From Limnohabitans sp. (GTDB lineage Bacteria > Pseudomonadota > Gammaproteobacteria > Burkholderiales > Burkholderiaceae_C), in assembly GCF_023910625.1 (NCBI RefSeq), contig NZ_JAAVVW010000003.1:2170001-2234000 (forward strand): 64,000 nt of DNA. The letters are read 5' to 3'. Every line of letters begins with the position of its first letter. The first letter of the stretch is position 1. Below, piece after piece: positions 8,255 to 17,843 of the stretch. Both the position numbers and the translations under genes were made by a program. A model generated the notes under the pieces. That model was not told the origin of the DNA. It did not search any database and saw only the letters and a program-made list of their open reading frames with translations.

Positions 8255-9115
8255 ATGAGCAGTAAGAAAGCCCCCATGGCATCCCAGCGCGCCCCTGTAT
8301 CCGCCGCGGGCGGTGACTTTGAGGCGCTGGTGTCCGCCATCGTCCACATCCATGAACAAACCCAGGCGTTTTCCACCAAAGCGGTCAACGTCGCGCTGAC
8401 CTTGCGCAATTGGCTCATTGGCTACCGGATTGAGGTGTATGAGCGCCAGGGCTTAGACCGTGCGACCTATGGCGACAAGTTGATGGACACCCTGGCCAAG
8501 CGGCTGGTCAAACAGGGCTGGGCCCGTTGCGACCGCCGCGAGCTCTATCGGTTTCGTCAGCTCTACCTCACGTATCCGCAGATTGTGGAGTCGCTGACTC
8601 CACAATCCTTGTTGCTGCCCGAACTGGGGCAGCTCCTGGCGCTGGCGTCGCCCCCGACTGCCCAGATTCGGGAGTCAGTGACTCCACAATTGCCACCGGC
8701 CCACCCTGAACTGATTTTTCGGCTCTCTTTCACCCATCTCGCCGAACTGATCCAACTCGCAGACGACACCCAGCGCCGCTTCTACGAAGTCGAATGCATG
8801 CGCGGCAACTGGTCGGTGCGGGAACTGCGCCGCCAGATCGACAGCCTGTATTACGAGCGCAGCGGCCTCTCCAAAGACAAAGCCCAGCTCTCGGCCCTGG
8901 CCCATGCCACGGCGGACACGCTGCAACCCGCCCATGTCATCCGCGACCCCTACGTCTTTGAGTTCCTGGGCCTGCGCTCGCGCGATGTCATGGCCGAATC
9001 CGATCTGGAAGACCTGAACAACCAGGTTTTCGTCTCTCGCTACGCTGTGGAGTTGCCCCGTAAGGAAGAAATGGAGCACTTCATCACGCAAATCAACCGG
9101 GAGGTCGGCCCGTGA
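8255..9115 (+). CDS. DUF1016 (YhcG-like) protein lacking the PD-(D/E)XK nuclease core
   Basis: YhcG-type proteins (about 340-375 residues) join an N-terminal DUF1016 helical domain to a C-terminal PD-(D/E)XK nuclease domain and occur with restriction and defence loci. Here (286 residues) the N-terminal domain is intact (residues about 20-170, with WLIGYRIEVYERQG and RRELYRFRQLYLTYPQI) and so is the linker ending VFEFLGLRSRDVMAESDLE. The next residues (NNQVFVSRYAVELPRKEEM) correspond to the extreme C-terminus of the family. About 100 residues, including the catalytic D and ExK, are absent without a frame change. The product could still bind its partner but should not cut DNA. Its stop overlaps the next start (GTGA), implying coupling with the AlbA_2 gene. 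Confidence 0.82.
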   Translation: MSSKKAPMASQRAPVSAAGGDFEALVSAIVHIHEQTQAFSTKAVNVALTLRNWLIGYRIEVYERQGLDRATYGDKLMDTLAKRLVKQGWARCDRRELYRFRQLYLTYPQIVESLTPQSLLLPELGQLLALASPPTAQIRESVTPQLPPAHPELIFRLSFTHLAELIQLADDTQRRFYEVECMRGNWSVRELRRQIDSLYYERSGLSKDKAQLSALAHATADTLQPAHVIRDPYVFEFLGLRSRDVMAESDLEDLNNQVFVSRYAVELPRKEEMEHFITQINREVGP

Positions 9116-10539
9116 AAATCGCCGCCCATGCCCACGAAAACCACCGGGTCGAGTTCAAGCGCGAACTCACGCCCGAGCTGGACCTGGAAAAAGAAGTGGT
9201 CGCCTTCCTCAACAGCCACGAGGGCGGGTTTATCTACATCGGTATCGACAAAAACGGACAGCGCGTGGGCGTGGTCGATGTGGACGGCGACATGCTCAAG
9301 GTCAAAGACCGCATCAAAAACAACATCAACCCATCGGCCATGGGATTGTTTGACGTGCTGGACGAGACTGGCCCCACAGGCGTGCACTGCATCAAAATCA
9401 TCGTGGCCAGCGGCAGCGAAAAGCCCTATGCCAAAAAGAAATACGGGCTGAGCGAAAAAGGCTGCTTCATGCGCGTGGGCAGCGCCACCGAACCCATGCC
9501 CACCGCCATGATTGAGCGGCTCTTTGCCAACCGCACCCGCAACTCGATTGGCAAAATCAAAGCCCACCGCCAAGCCCTGAGCTTTGAGCAACTGCGCATT
9601 TACTACGAAGAAAAGCGCAAGCCCCTTGGGCGGCAATTCAAAGCCAATCTGGAGCTGACCACCGACGACGGCGCGCTCAACTACGCCGCCTATCTGCTGG
9701 CCGACGAAAACAACACCTCCATCAAAGTGGCCAAATACCGTGGCCTTAATCGTGTGCACCTGATCGAGAACAACGAATACGGCCACTGCTCGCTCATCAA
9801 AGCCACCAAGGCCGTGCTCGACAAGCTGGAGATAGAAAACAAAACCGCCAGCACCATCACCGCCAAAGAACGCATTGACCGCCGCCTGTGGAACGCCGTG
9901 GCCCTGCGCGAAGCCGTGATCAACGCCATCGTGCACAACGACTACAGCCGCGAAGCGCCGCCCAAGTTTGAAATCTTTGCCGACCGCATCGAAATCACCT
10001 CTGCCTGCGCCTTGCCCGAGGGCTTGACCCCGGCTGAGTTTTTTGAGGGCTACTCCATCCCCCGCAACAAAGAACTGATGCGCGTCTTTCGCGACTTGGA
10101 ACTGGTGGAACACCTCGGCTCGGGCCTGCCCCGCATCACCGAGTTTTATGGCCCCGAGTGCTTTCGCTTCACCGAGAACTTCTTGCGCATCACCTTTGCG
10201 GCCAGTGGGCCGGTGTATGAGGAAGAAGTGACCGAACAAGTCGAGGCCCCAGTCACCCAAGAGCCAGAGTCACGGCTAGAGTCACGGCTAGAGTCACGGC
10301 TAGAGTCACGGCTAGAGTTAAAGTTGGCGGCCAAAGTCATATTGCTGCTCAATGACTCAGCGCTGGGCAAGCTGGCACTGGCGCAAGGGCTGGGGCACCA
10401 AGTCGTGTCTGGCGAACTGAACAAGCAAATTCGCCGCTTGCTCGGCAGCGGCCTGATTGAATACACCCTGCCCGACAAACCCAACAGCCGCTTGCAGCAA
10501 TACTGCCTGACCGCACAAGGAAAGGCCTTGTTGAAATGA
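9112..10539 (+). CDS. AlbA_2/Schlafen-type ATP-binding DNA-binding protein
   Basis: A 475-residue protein of the COG2865 type. Domains in order: an N-terminal AlbA_2 (Schlafen-like) domain at about residues 8-125 (ENHRVEFKRELTPELDLEKE, GGFIYIGID); a middle region; a GHKL-type ATPase-like domain around residues 255-385 (ALREAVINAIVHNDYS, then EHLGSGLPRI); a linker made of the repeated tetrapeptide ESRL; and a C-terminal winged helix. Such proteins are often found beside type I restriction genes and DUF1016 proteins and are thought to act as regulators or defence factors; the exact role is unknown. A GTG start overlapping the upstream stop is the only start that includes the AlbA_2 domain. Confidence 0.85.
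   Translation: MKIAAHAHENHRVEFKRELTPELDLEKEVVAFLNSHEGGFIYIGIDKNGQRVGVVDVDGDMLKVKDRIKNNINPSAMGLFDVLDETGPTGVHCIKIIVASGSEKPYAKKKYGLSEKGCFMRVGSATEPMPTAMIERLFANRTRNSIGKIKAHRQALSFEQLRIYYEEKRKPLGRQFKANLELTTDDGALNYAAYLLADENNTSIKVAKYRGLNRVHLIENNEYGHCSLIKATKAVLDKLEIENKTASTITAKERIDRRLWNAVALREAVINAIVHNDYSREAPPKFEIFADRIEITSACALPEGLTPAEFFEGYSIPRNKELMRVFRDLELVEHLGSGLPRITEFYGPECFRFTENFLRITFAASGPVYEEEVTEQVEAPVTQEPESRLESRLESRLESRLELKLAAKVILLLNDSALGKLALAQGLGHQVVSGELNKQIRRLLGSGLIEYTLPDKPNSRLQQYCLTAQGKALLK
10267..10314 (+). repeat. In-frame tandem repeat, 12 bp x 4
   Basis: Four exact copies of GAGTCACGGCTA encode ESRL four times in the linker between the ATPase-like and winged-helix domains, followed by a diverged unit (GAGTTAAAGTTG, ELKL). 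The unit is a multiple of three, so gain or loss of copies would change linker length and not the frame. Confidence 0.95.
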
Positions 10540-10678
10540 ACTTATCTTTCCCTCTCTTGCGTAACAATTCGAACGCTATTTACGGCGAATTCGCCACAAT
10601 TAAAAAACCAAGCTGCGAGCTTTTCGGTTTGAGTTCGCTTGAGCGGTGAACCAAAGACGAAACCACAAAAGGTCAACC

Positions 10679-11005
10679 ATGGACGCCTCCCAAATACAGG
10701 CTGAGTACTTTGACAAAGGCAAGCGCCAGAACCAGCTGAGCGAAGCGCACATTGCCAAGATCATCGACACCTACAAGAACCGCACTGAAGAGGCGAGGTA
10801 TTCACGCCGGGTGGAGATGAGCGAGATCGAGAGGAACGATTTCAACCTCAATATCTCGCGCTACATCAGCACGGCGGTGGCAGACGCGGAGATCGACTTA
10901 TCGGCCACGCACGCCGAATTGGTGAAGATTGAAAACGATATTGTCGAAGCTAAAGCCAAGCACAACGCGTTTTTGAAAGAGCTGGGCTTGAACCCGCTGC
11001 CTTGA
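10679..11005 (+). pseudogene. Type I restriction methyltransferase HsdM, C-terminal fragment
   Basis: The 108 encoded residues (YFDKGKRQNQLSEAHIAKII, then the conserved NDFNLNISRYI) match the extreme C-terminus of HsdM, after the N6-adenine methyltransferase domain. The catalytic domain (NPPF motif and SAM site) is absent upstream. An ATG with AAAGG in front of it means a short peptide could still be made. It lies 140 bases after the AlbA_2 gene, as expected for a decayed type I restriction locus. An HsdM N-terminal fragment lies at 56392. Confidence 0.72.
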
Positions 11006-11016
11006 GAGGCCGACCC

Positions 11017-11521
11017 TCAAGGCTCGTGTTGCGCCAGGTACAGCTGCGTAGGCAGCTCGTCGGGCCGAAAAATCGGCGAGGTGCGCACGCTCTCCATGTC
11101 AATGCCAAAGCGCAAAGCCTCGGACAGGCCGCTCAGGTCATCGGCCAGGGCGGTCAGCAAATCATCCAGAGACAGTAAGCCCATCAAGCGGCCGTCGGGC
11201 GCTGTGACGAACACCCGCCGCACACCGTGGTGGTGCATGGCCTGGATGGCTTCATGCACCGTGGCCTATGCCTGGCACCCGCACCAGGTGCACGCTGCTG
11301 TAGGCTCCCACAGTCTGCTCGTTCGCAGTGCGGCCTTGCGCCAACAGATTCACCACCAGATCGCGGTCGGTCACCACGCCGACCACGCGTGTGGGGTCTT
11401 CGGGATCGGTCAGAGCCAGTGCGCCCACATGGTGGGTGCGCATCATCTCGGCAGCTTTGTGCACCGATGCCTCGGCGCTCAGGGTGAGGATGTCGCGTTG
11501 GCAAAGCTCGGACAGGGTCAT
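11017..11521 (-). pseudogene. Two-CBS-domain protein, frameshifted
   Basis: CBS-pair proteins bind adenine nucleotides and act as energy or ligand sensors. The first CBS motif runs from ATG 11521 (LCQRDILTLSAEASVHKAAE, GVVTDRDLVVNLLAQG). The second begins near 11260 in another frame (VHEAIQAMHHHGVRRVFV, GLLSLDDLLTALADDL). Removing one base of the CC pair at 11265-11266 joins them at VRVPGIATVHEAI. The repaired protein would be about 167 residues, normal for stand-alone CBS pairs. The remaining frame is well conserved, so sequencing error is plausible. Confidence 0.75.
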
Positions 11522-11605
11522 GAAAAACGCTCCTGAAAATGACAGCAGCCCACCTTAGTTGGTCGGGCGGTGTTTTTCAGTGCGTTGCAGCACCGGTCAG
11601 CAGGC

Positions 11606-12319
11606 TCAGCTTGCCAGACCCACAAACACGTTTTGTACGTCGTCGTTGTTGTCGATCGCACCCAAAAAGGCTTCGACTTCTTCGAGTTGCTCGGCGCTCA
11701 GGTTGGCCGGGTCCACCGGGTTTTTGGGTTTGTAGCCCAGTTTGGCCGACACCACGCTGAAGCCGTGTCCGGGCAGGGCGCGGCTGACCAGGTCCAGGTC
11801 GACGGCTTCGGTGATGAACAGCGTCATGCCGTCTTCGTCGGCGGGCTCAAAGTCTTGTGCGCCGGCCTCGATGGCGGCCAGCTCGGGGTCGGCACCGGCC
11901 TGGGTGGGTTCGGCCTCGATCATGCCCACATGTTCAAAGTCCCAAGAGACCGAGCCCGATGTGCCTTGTTGGCCTTTGCGAAACAGCACGCGCATGTCGG
12001 ACGCTGTGCGGTTGACGTTGTCGGTCAACACCTCGATCATTACCGGCACCTGATGGGGGGCAAAGCCTTCGTAAATCACGCGGTCAAAGCTGACCGCATC
12101 GCCCAGCAGGCCTGCGCCCTTTTTGATGGCGCGCTCCAGCGTTTCCTTGGGCATGGACACCTTGCGGGCCTGCTCGACCACCAAACGCAGGCGCGAGTTG
12201 GCGGCTGGGTCGGCGCCGTTGCGCGCCGCGATCATGATGTCCTTGGCCAAGCGGCCAAACAATTTGCCTCTGGCGTCAGCGGCTTGTGCTTTGCCTTTGG
12301 CTTTCCATTGCGCGCCCAT
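11606..12319 (-). CDS. YebC/PmpR-family transcription/translation factor
   Basis: A 237-residue YebC/PmpR protein with the usual start [20 protein letters not shown], the basic N-terminal domain ([19 protein letters not shown]) and the later [19 protein letters not shown] and GSVSWDF segments. The family binds DNA as a regulator (PmpR, RuvC control), and YebC proteins have also been shown to help ribosomes through proline stretches. The gene is complete and single, reading toward the CBS gene 85 bases away. Confidence 0.93.
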   Translation of the reverse strand: MGAQWKAKGKAQAADARGKLFGRLAKDIMIAARNGADPAANSRLRLVVEQARKVSMPKETLERAIKKGAGLLGDAVSFDRVIYEGFAPHQVPVMIEVLTDNVNRTASDMRVLFRKGQQGTSGSVSWDFEHVGMIEAEPTQAGADPELAAIEAGAQDFEPADEDGMTLFITEAVDLDLVSRALPGHGFSVVSAKLGYKPKNPVDPANLSAEQLEEVEAFLGAIDNNDDVQNVFVGLAS

Positions 12320-12437
12320 GGGGTTTTCCTTGTGTGGGGGTCAGAGCGCGAAGTTTAAGCGCATGACGGTCGCCAGCGTTGACTGTGCTTGGCTCTCACC
12401 GCTTACAAGGGCGCTTGTCTGTGTCACACTGGCGCGC

Positions 12438-13640
12438 ATGGAATCCTCACTCGAACAAGCCCGACAGGCGTTTTTGGATGGCGTTGAGCTGTTTGAACGC
12501 CAGCAATTTGAGAGGGCTGCATCTTTTTTTGAGCGGGCTTTGCAGTTGGCGCCGGGCAGGCCGTCTGTGCTGATGAACTTGGGCGCAAGCTGGGTGCAGT
12601 TGGGCCACTTTGAACGGGCGGACGAGTGCCTGCGCCAAGCCCTGGCGGCCGATGACCAGCAGTGCGATGCCTGGGTGGCTTGGGGTGTGACCCAAATGGC
12701 CTTGGGCGATTGGCCGCAAGCGCTGCATTGCCACGAGCAAGCCCGTGCTTTGGGTGCCGATGGGGCCGGGTTTTGTTTGCGCTGGGGCCAATGTCTGGCG
12801 CGCGCAGGTCGTTTGCCGCAAGCCCTGCAGGCCTTTGGTCAGGCGCTGGCGCATGACCCTGGCCTGGCCGAAGCCTGGAGTCAGCGTGCTCACGTGTTCC
12901 GAGACACCGGCCAGACCGAGCAGGCCATCGCCGATTACCAGCGTGCTTTGCAATTGGGGGCTGAGCCTGAGCTGCACCGCTATTACCTGGCCGCGCTGAG
13001 CCCGCAGCAGCCCGTGGTGAATGCGCCCCTGGCCTATGTTGAAAAGCTGTTTGACCAATACGCCGAAGACTTTGAGGCGCACCTGGTGGCTCAGTTGGGT
13101 TACCAAGGGCATAGCGTGTTGTTGCAGCAGTTGCCTGTCGAGCCAACGCGGCGTTTCGAGCGGGTATGGGACTTGGGTTGTGGCACAGGTTTGTGCGGGC
13201 CTTTGGTCCGACACCGTGCCGACCACTTGACGGGGGTGGACCTGTCTTCGGCGATGGTGGCCAAAGCGCAAAGCCTGGGTGTTTACGACAGCCTGCATGC
13301 TCAGGAGCTGGTGACCTTCTTGCAGCAAAACACGACGCAGGCTGATCTGGTGTTGGCCGCTGATGTGTTCATTTATGTGGGCTGGCTCGAGGCCGCCTTC
13401 GAAGCCTTGAGTCCCCGGATGCAGCCGGGTGGGTGGCTGGCGTTCACCGTAGAAGAGTCCGAGCCCGGTTTGGCGGTGCAGCTCCACAGTTCATTGCGCT
13501 ATGCACACGGACTGGATTACTTGCAAAAGTTGGCTGCCCAGCATGGTTGGCGATGGGTCAAGGCGCACCGCGCATCCTTGCGGCTGGACCAGGCCCAACC
13601 CCTCATGGGCGTGTTTGTTTATATGCAAAAGATCGAATAG
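12438..13640 (+). CDS. TPR-repeat protein with C-terminal SAM-dependent methyltransferase domain
   Basis: A 400-residue protein. The N-terminal 170 residues form about five tetratricopeptide repeats (for example LFERQQFERAASFFERALQL and AYVEKLFDQYAEDFEAHLV as the bridge). The C-terminal half is a class I methyltransferase with motif I VWDLGCGTGLCGPLV and the post-motif region TGVDLSSAMVAKAQ. The ATG at 12438 starts right at the first TPR; an upstream extension lacks similarity. The substrate is unknown. Similar TPR-methyltransferases are common in proteobacteria. Confidence 0.85.
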   Translation: MESSLEQARQAFLDGVELFERQQFERAASFFERALQLAPGRPSVLMNLGASWVQLGHFERADECLRQALAADDQQCDAWVAWGVTQMALGDWPQALHCHEQARALGADGAGFCLRWGQCLARAGRLPQALQAFGQALAHDPGLAEAWSQRAHVFRDTGQTEQAIADYQRALQLGAEPELHRYYLAALSPQQPVVNAPLAYVEKLFDQYAEDFEAHLVAQLGYQGHSVLLQQLPVEPTRRFERVWDLGCGTGLCGPLVRHRADHLTGVDLSSAMVAKAQSLGVYDSLHAQELVTFLQQNTTQADLVLAADVFIYVGWLEAAFEALSPRMQPGGWLAFTVEESEPGLAVQLHSSLRYAHGLDYLQKLAAQHGWRWVKAHRASLRLDQAQPLMGVFVYMQKIE

Positions 13641-13748
13641 TCGTTTGAATTGACCTCACCCGTGCTGCCCAACTGCAGCCCAGGCCCGGCACCTGCGCCA
13701 TCAAATCGGGGAGAATCCGGGCTTGTTTGAACTTTCATCCCCCAAGCC

Positions 13749-14018
13749 ATGACCGAAGCCACTGCCACTGCACCTGCCACTGCCGCCCGCCCTACATTGC
13801 CCGACCGCTTGGCCATTGATGTCCGCAGCCCGCACCATGTGCGCGCCGTGTTTGAACACGACATCGGCATCCGCTTCAATGGCAAGGACCGCAACGACGT
13901 CGAGGAGTACTGCATCAGCGAAGGCTGGGTGCGCGTGCCCGCGGGCAAGACGCTGGACCGCAAAGGCCAGCCCTTGCTGATCAAAATCAAAGGCACGGTC
14001 GAAGCGTTTTACCGCTGA
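13749..14018 (+). CDS. DUF3297 family protein
   Basis: A short (89 residues) conserved protein of proteobacteria. The family segment is clear: LPDRLAIDVRSPHHVRAVFE, then GIRFNGKDRNDVEEYCISEG and a C-terminal KIKGTVEAFYR. There is no catalytic motif and the function is unknown. It is followed after 8 bases by the CoA-transferase gene and may share its transcript. Confidence 0.85.
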   Translation: MTEATATAPATAARPTLPDRLAIDVRSPHHVRAVFEHDIGIRFNGKDRNDVEEYCISEGWVRVPAGKTLDRKGQPLLIKIKGTVEAFYR

Positions 14019-14026
14019 ATCCGCGC

Positions 14027-15226
14027 ATGACCGAAGCGGTACGCAAGCTCCCGCTCGAAGGCCTGCGCGTCGTCGAGTTCACCCACATGGTCATGGGCCC
14101 CACCTGCGGCATGGTGTTGGCCGACATGGGGGCCGAGGTCATCAAGGTCGAGCCCATCGAGGGCGACCGCACACGGCATTTGCTGGGTTCGGGTGCGGGC
14201 TTCTTCCCCATGTTCAACCGCAACAAAAAGAGCATCCAGCTCAATTTGCAAAACTCCGAGGGGGCCGAGATGGCGCGCCGCCTGTGCGCCACGGCCGATG
14301 TGGTGGCCGAAAATTTCAAGCCCGGCTCCATGGCCAAGTACGGTCTGGACTACGCCAGCCTGTCAGCCGCCAACCCCAAGATCATTTACGCCAGCCTCAA
14401 AGGCTTTTTGCCCGGGCCGTATGACCACCGCACCGCACTCGACGAAGTGGTGCAGATGATGGGTGGCCTGGCCTACATGACGGGCCGCCCCGGCGACCCG
14501 CTGCGCGCAGGCACCAGCGTGAACGACATCATGGGCGGCATGTTCGGCGCGATTGGTGTGCTGGGCGCACTCATTCAGCGCGGCATCACCGGGCGCGGAC
14601 AAGAGATCCAGTCGGCGCTGTTTGAGAACAACGTGTTTCTGGTCGGCCAGCACATGCTGCAGTTCGCCATCACTGGCAAAGCGGCCGAGCCCATGCCCAA
14701 CCGCATCTCGGCCTGGGCGGTGTACGACGTGTTCACCGTCAAGAACGGCGAGCAGATCTTTTTGGCGGCAGTGAGCGACGCGCAGTGGGCCGTCTTTTGT
14801 GATGTGCTGGGTTTTGCCGACCTCAAGGCCGACCCTCGATTCAGCGACAACAACACACGCGTGACCTTCCGTGCCGAATTGTTGCCCGATCTGCGCAGCC
14901 GCCTGGAGGCCTTCAGCGCCCCCGAGTTGACCGCGATTTTCGAAAAAGCCGGCCTGCCCTTTGCACCCATCGTCAAGCCTGAAGAGTTGTTTGACGACCC
15001 GCACCTCAATGCCACTGGCGGTTTGGCCGATGTGCGCCTGACCGATGGCCCCAAGGCGGGGCAGACCGCCCGTGCGGCCTTGTTCCCGTTCACCATGGAC
15101 GGGCAACGCTTGGGCGTGCGCCGCCAGCCGCCCACGCAAGGTGAAAACACCGATGAGCTGCTGCAAGGCCTGGGCTTGAGTGCGGCAGAGATTGCCCGCT
15201 TGCGCAGCATCCAAGTGGTCGCTTGA
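14027..15226 (+). CDS. CaiB/BaiF-family (class III) CoA-transferase
   Basis: A 399-residue formyl-CoA/carnitine CoA-transferase-type enzyme that moves coenzyme A between carboxylic acids. Family features are the N-terminal LEGLRVVEFTHMVMGPTCGM, the GAEVIKVEPIEGD motif, YASLKGFLPGPYDHR, and the SVNDIMGG segment that should hold the catalytic aspartate. The C-terminal small-domain motif (PFAPIVKPEELFDDPHL) is present. No partner dehydrogenase or ligase is adjacent, so the acid is not known. Confidence 0.9.
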   Translation: MTEAVRKLPLEGLRVVEFTHMVMGPTCGMVLADMGAEVIKVEPIEGDRTRHLLGSGAGFFPMFNRNKKSIQLNLQNSEGAEMARRLCATADVVAENFKPGSMAKYGLDYASLSAANPKIIYASLKGFLPGPYDHRTALDEVVQMMGGLAYMTGRPGDPLRAGTSVNDIMGGMFGAIGVLGALIQRGITGRGQEIQSALFENNVFLVGQHMLQFAITGKAAEPMPNRISAWAVYDVFTVKNGEQIFLAAVSDAQWAVFCDVLGFADLKADPRFSDNNTRVTFRAELLPDLRSRLEAFSAPELTAIFEKAGLPFAPIVKPEELFDDPHLNATGGLADVRLTDGPKAGQTARAALFPFTMDGQRLGVRRQPPTQGENTDELLQGLGLSAAEIARLRSIQVVA

Positions 15227-15507
15227 TGTTTTTGGGCCATGGCCACATGGCCCCAACCATCGCAGCTTGCAATGGGGCAGGGTTACAGGGCAGGGTTTCA
15301 GCGCTTGACACCCGCAGCGCAAGCGACGACCATCAGCCCATGGTCATCCAGGTATTGATTTTCGGCATCCACCTCGCCCGCAGCACGCGGGGCAAGCCCT
15401 GCGCACCGCCGCAGGGTTTTTAAACATCCCCCCCGTTTCGTTTGACCGATTTCAATTCGGGCCATGCTCATCTTGCAGCGTGGCCCCGTTCACTGCTGGA
15501 GATTTTC

Positions 15508-16584
15508 ATGACCGATTTGTTTGACAACCCCATGGGCCTGTGTGGCTTCGAGTTCGTCGAGTTTGCATCCCCCACCCCCCACACCCTGGAGCCGCTGTTC
15601 GAGCAGATGGGCTTCTCGCTGGTGGCCAAGCACCGATCCAAAGACGTGGTGCTCTACCGCCAGGGCGACATCAACTTCATCGTCAACCGCGAGCCCAAAA
15701 GCCTGGCGGGGTACTTTGCCGCCGAGCACGGCCCTTGCTCCTGCGCGCTGGCGTTTCGCGTCAAGGACTCGCACAAGGCGTATGCGCGAGCCCTCGAACT
15801 GGGCGCACAACCGGTGGACGTGCCCACCGGCCCCATGGAGCTGCGCCTGCCCGCCATCAAAGGCATTGGCGGCGCGCCCTTGTATTTGATCGACCGATTT
15901 GAAGACGGCAAAAGCATCTACGACATCGACTTTGAATTCATCGACGGTGTGGACCGCCACCCGCCGGGCCACGGCCTCAAGCTCATCGACCACATGACGC
16001 ACAACGTCTACAAAGGGCGCATGGCGTACTGGAGCGGCTTTTATGAAAAGCTGTTCAACTTTAAAGAGATCCGCTACTTTGACATCAAGGGCGAATACAC
16101 AGGCCTGACCAGCCAGGCCATGATGGCGCCGGACGGCATGATCCGCATCCCGCTGAACGAAGAGTCGGGCAAGACCGGCGGGCAGATCGAAGAATTTTTG
16201 ATGCAGTTCAATGGCGAAGGCATCCAGCACATTGCGCTGCTGACCGACGACCTTTTGAAGAGCGTGGACGCGCTGCAGATGGCGGGTATCCCGCTCATGA
16301 CCGCGCCCAACGACATCTATTACGAAATGCTCGAAGAGCGCTTGCCGGGCCATGGCGAGCCGGTGGCCGAATTGCAGGCGCGCGGCATTTTGATGGACGG
16401 CTCCACCGCCAATGGCGAGAAGCGCCTGCTGCTGCAAATCTTCAGCCAAACCCTGCTGGGCCCGGTGTTCTTTGAATTCATCCAGCGCAAAGCCGACGAA
16501 GGCTTTGGCGAAGGCAACTTCAAAGCGCTGTTTGAAAGCCTGGAGCGCGACCAGATTCGGCGCGGGGCGATTCAGGTTGAGTGA
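15508..16584 (+). CDS. hppD: 4-hydroxyphenylpyruvate dioxygenase
   Basis: Converts 4-hydroxyphenylpyruvate to homogentisate in tyrosine breakdown. The 358-residue protein has two vicinal-oxygen-chelate halves. The iron ligands are in [13 protein letters not shown] (His), [13 protein letters not shown] (His) and [11 protein letters not shown] (Glu). ATG 15508, with GGAG seven bases upstream, is the family start; an upstream extension to 15442 is unlikely. The enzyme for the last step (fumarylacetoacetase) is nearby at 17924, but homogentisate dioxygenase and maleylacetoacetate isomerase are not in the window. Confidence 0.95.
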   Translation: MTDLFDNPMGLCGFEFVEFASPTPHTLEPLFEQMGFSLVAKHRSKDVVLYRQGDINFIVNREPKSLAGYFAAEHGPCSCALAFRVKDSHKAYARALELGAQPVDVPTGPMELRLPAIKGIGGAPLYLIDRFEDGKSIYDIDFEFIDGVDRHPPGHGLKLIDHMTHNVYKGRMAYWSGFYEKLFNFKEIRYFDIKGEYTGLTSQAMMAPDGMIRIPLNEESGKTGGQIEEFLMQFNGEGIQHIALLTDDLLKSVDALQMAGIPLMTAPNDIYYEMLEERLPGHGEPVAELQARGILMDGSTANGEKRLLLQIFSQTLLGPVFFEFIQRKADEGFGEGNFKALFESLERDQIRRGAIQVE

Positions 16585-16709
16585 GGGTTTGGTTGTGGGG
16601 TGTGCATCGGCCGATCAGCCCTCAGCATCTTGTTTGGGCGTTCGGATTGATATGCCGGCGGCATAGAGGAGTTCATAAAAATGTGGGATCAGCACCGTTT
16701 ACAGGACTT

Positions 16710-17843
16710 TTAGCGGCACGACAACAAGTCCCCAAGCTTGTACCGCGTCCCCCGCCCCGTGCCCGTCTGCACCAACACCCCCATCTCGCACAACGCCGTG
16801 AGTTCGCGGTAGGCCGTGGCACGTGACACGCGGCACAGGTTGACGTATTTCTCGGTGCTGATGCCGTTGGCAAAGCCGTCTGGCCCCACGTCATACAACT
16901 TGTTGATCGCCTTGGTTTGTGTGGGCGTGAGTTGCGGGTGTTGCTCGCGCAGCTCTGTCCAGAAGCGGGTTTTGCGCAGGGCCGTTTGCATGTGGTCCCA
17001 AGTCGCATCTGCGGCTTTGTGCACGCAGCCCACAAACCATTGCACCCAGGGCGTCACATCCATGTTGGCTTGGCCGGTGGCTGCTTGCAGTTGGGCGTAG
17101 TAGCCCGCCCTGTCGAGCCACATTTGCTGCGACAAGCTCCACAGGCGTTTATCGGTTTTGAGGTCTTGCGCCAGCGCCATTTCGACCAAGGCCCGTCCCA
17201 CTCGGCCATTGCCGTCTTCAAACGGGTGAATGGCTTCAAGCCACAGGTGTGCCAACGCCGCACGCACCAAGCCGTCGGTCTGGCTCTGGTTGTTGTTGAA
17301 CCAGTCGATCAGCCCTGTCATCTGCGCCGGCACATCCGCCGAATCGGGCGCTTGGTAGTGGACGATGTCGGGCTTGCCCAAGCGGGGCGTGACGATCTGC
17401 ATGGGCTCGGCATGGTCGCGGTAGGCACCTGTGCGGATCTTTTGAATACCGCTGCGCCCATTGGGAAACAAGGCGGCTTGCCAGCCATGCAGGATGTCGT
17501 GCGTCAAAGGCTGATGGCTTTGTTCAATGGCCGCTTGCAGCAGATCCAGTGTGGCTTCAGTGCGTGCGTCACGCGCCAGCGGTTTTGCATCTTGAAGTCC
17601 CAAGCGCCGGGCGGCTGAGGCCCGCACCGAGTTGATTTGTAGAATTTCGCCTTCAATCTGGGCGGTGGCGATGGCCTCGTCGGCCCAACCTTGCAGTTGC
17701 AAGTCGCCCAAGTCCATCCGTTGAAGATGGCTGGCCAAGCCCATGGCCCGCCCTTGCGCGTAGCGCGCAGCCGCCAGCATGGGTTGCAGCGCGGCCAGAT
17801 CGACCTGAAATTCAGGCCATTGGGGGGATTGCCAGAGGAACAT
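16710..17843 (-). CDS. Fic-family protein (AMP-transferase type) with autoinhibitory motif
   Basis: Fic enzymes transfer AMP or related groups to proteins. The 377-residue product has the canonical catalytic motif HPFEDGNGRVGR and an N-terminal TAQIEG that fits the [S/T]xxxE[G/N] inhibitory helix of class II Fic proteins, so activity is probably held in check. A C-terminal winged-helix-like segment (SRATAYRELTALCEMGVLVQ) suggests DNA binding. The gene starts inside a cluster of GTGAAGCG repeats (17861-17886), consistent with self-repression. It splits the tyrosine-degradation genes hppD and fahA and looks like an insertion. Confidence 0.9.
   Translation of the reverse strand: MFLWQSPQWPEFQVDLAALQPMLAAARYAQGRAMGLASHLQRMDLGDLQLQGWADEAIATAQIEGEILQINSVRASAARRLGLQDAKPLARDARTEATLDLLQAAIEQSHQPLTHDILHGWQAALFPNGRSGIQKIRTGAYRDHAEPMQIVTPRLGKPDIVHYQAPDSADVPAQMTGLIDWFNNNQSQTDGLVRAALAHLWLEAIHPFEDGNGRVGRALVEMALAQDLKTDKRLWSLSQQMWLDRAGYYAQLQAATGQANMDVTPWVQWFVGCVHKAADATWDHMQTALRKTRFWTELREQHPQLTPTQTKAINKLYDVGPDGFANGISTEKYVNLCRVSRATAYRELTALCEMGVLVQTGTGRGTRYKLGDLLSCR

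Noticed and set aside
8137..8265. 42-codon frame before the DUF1016 gene as a small antitoxin
   Set aside because: No family match and no clear ribosome site; kept only as a remark in the intergenic entry.
9040..10260. 406-codon minus-strand frame opposite the AlbA_2 gene
   Set aside because: Low-complexity Phe/Gly/Val-rich translation typical of antisense, with no domain.
10267..10314. Tandem repeat as a CRISPR array or regulatory iteron
   Set aside because: The units are contiguous 12-mers without spacers and lie inside a coding frame.
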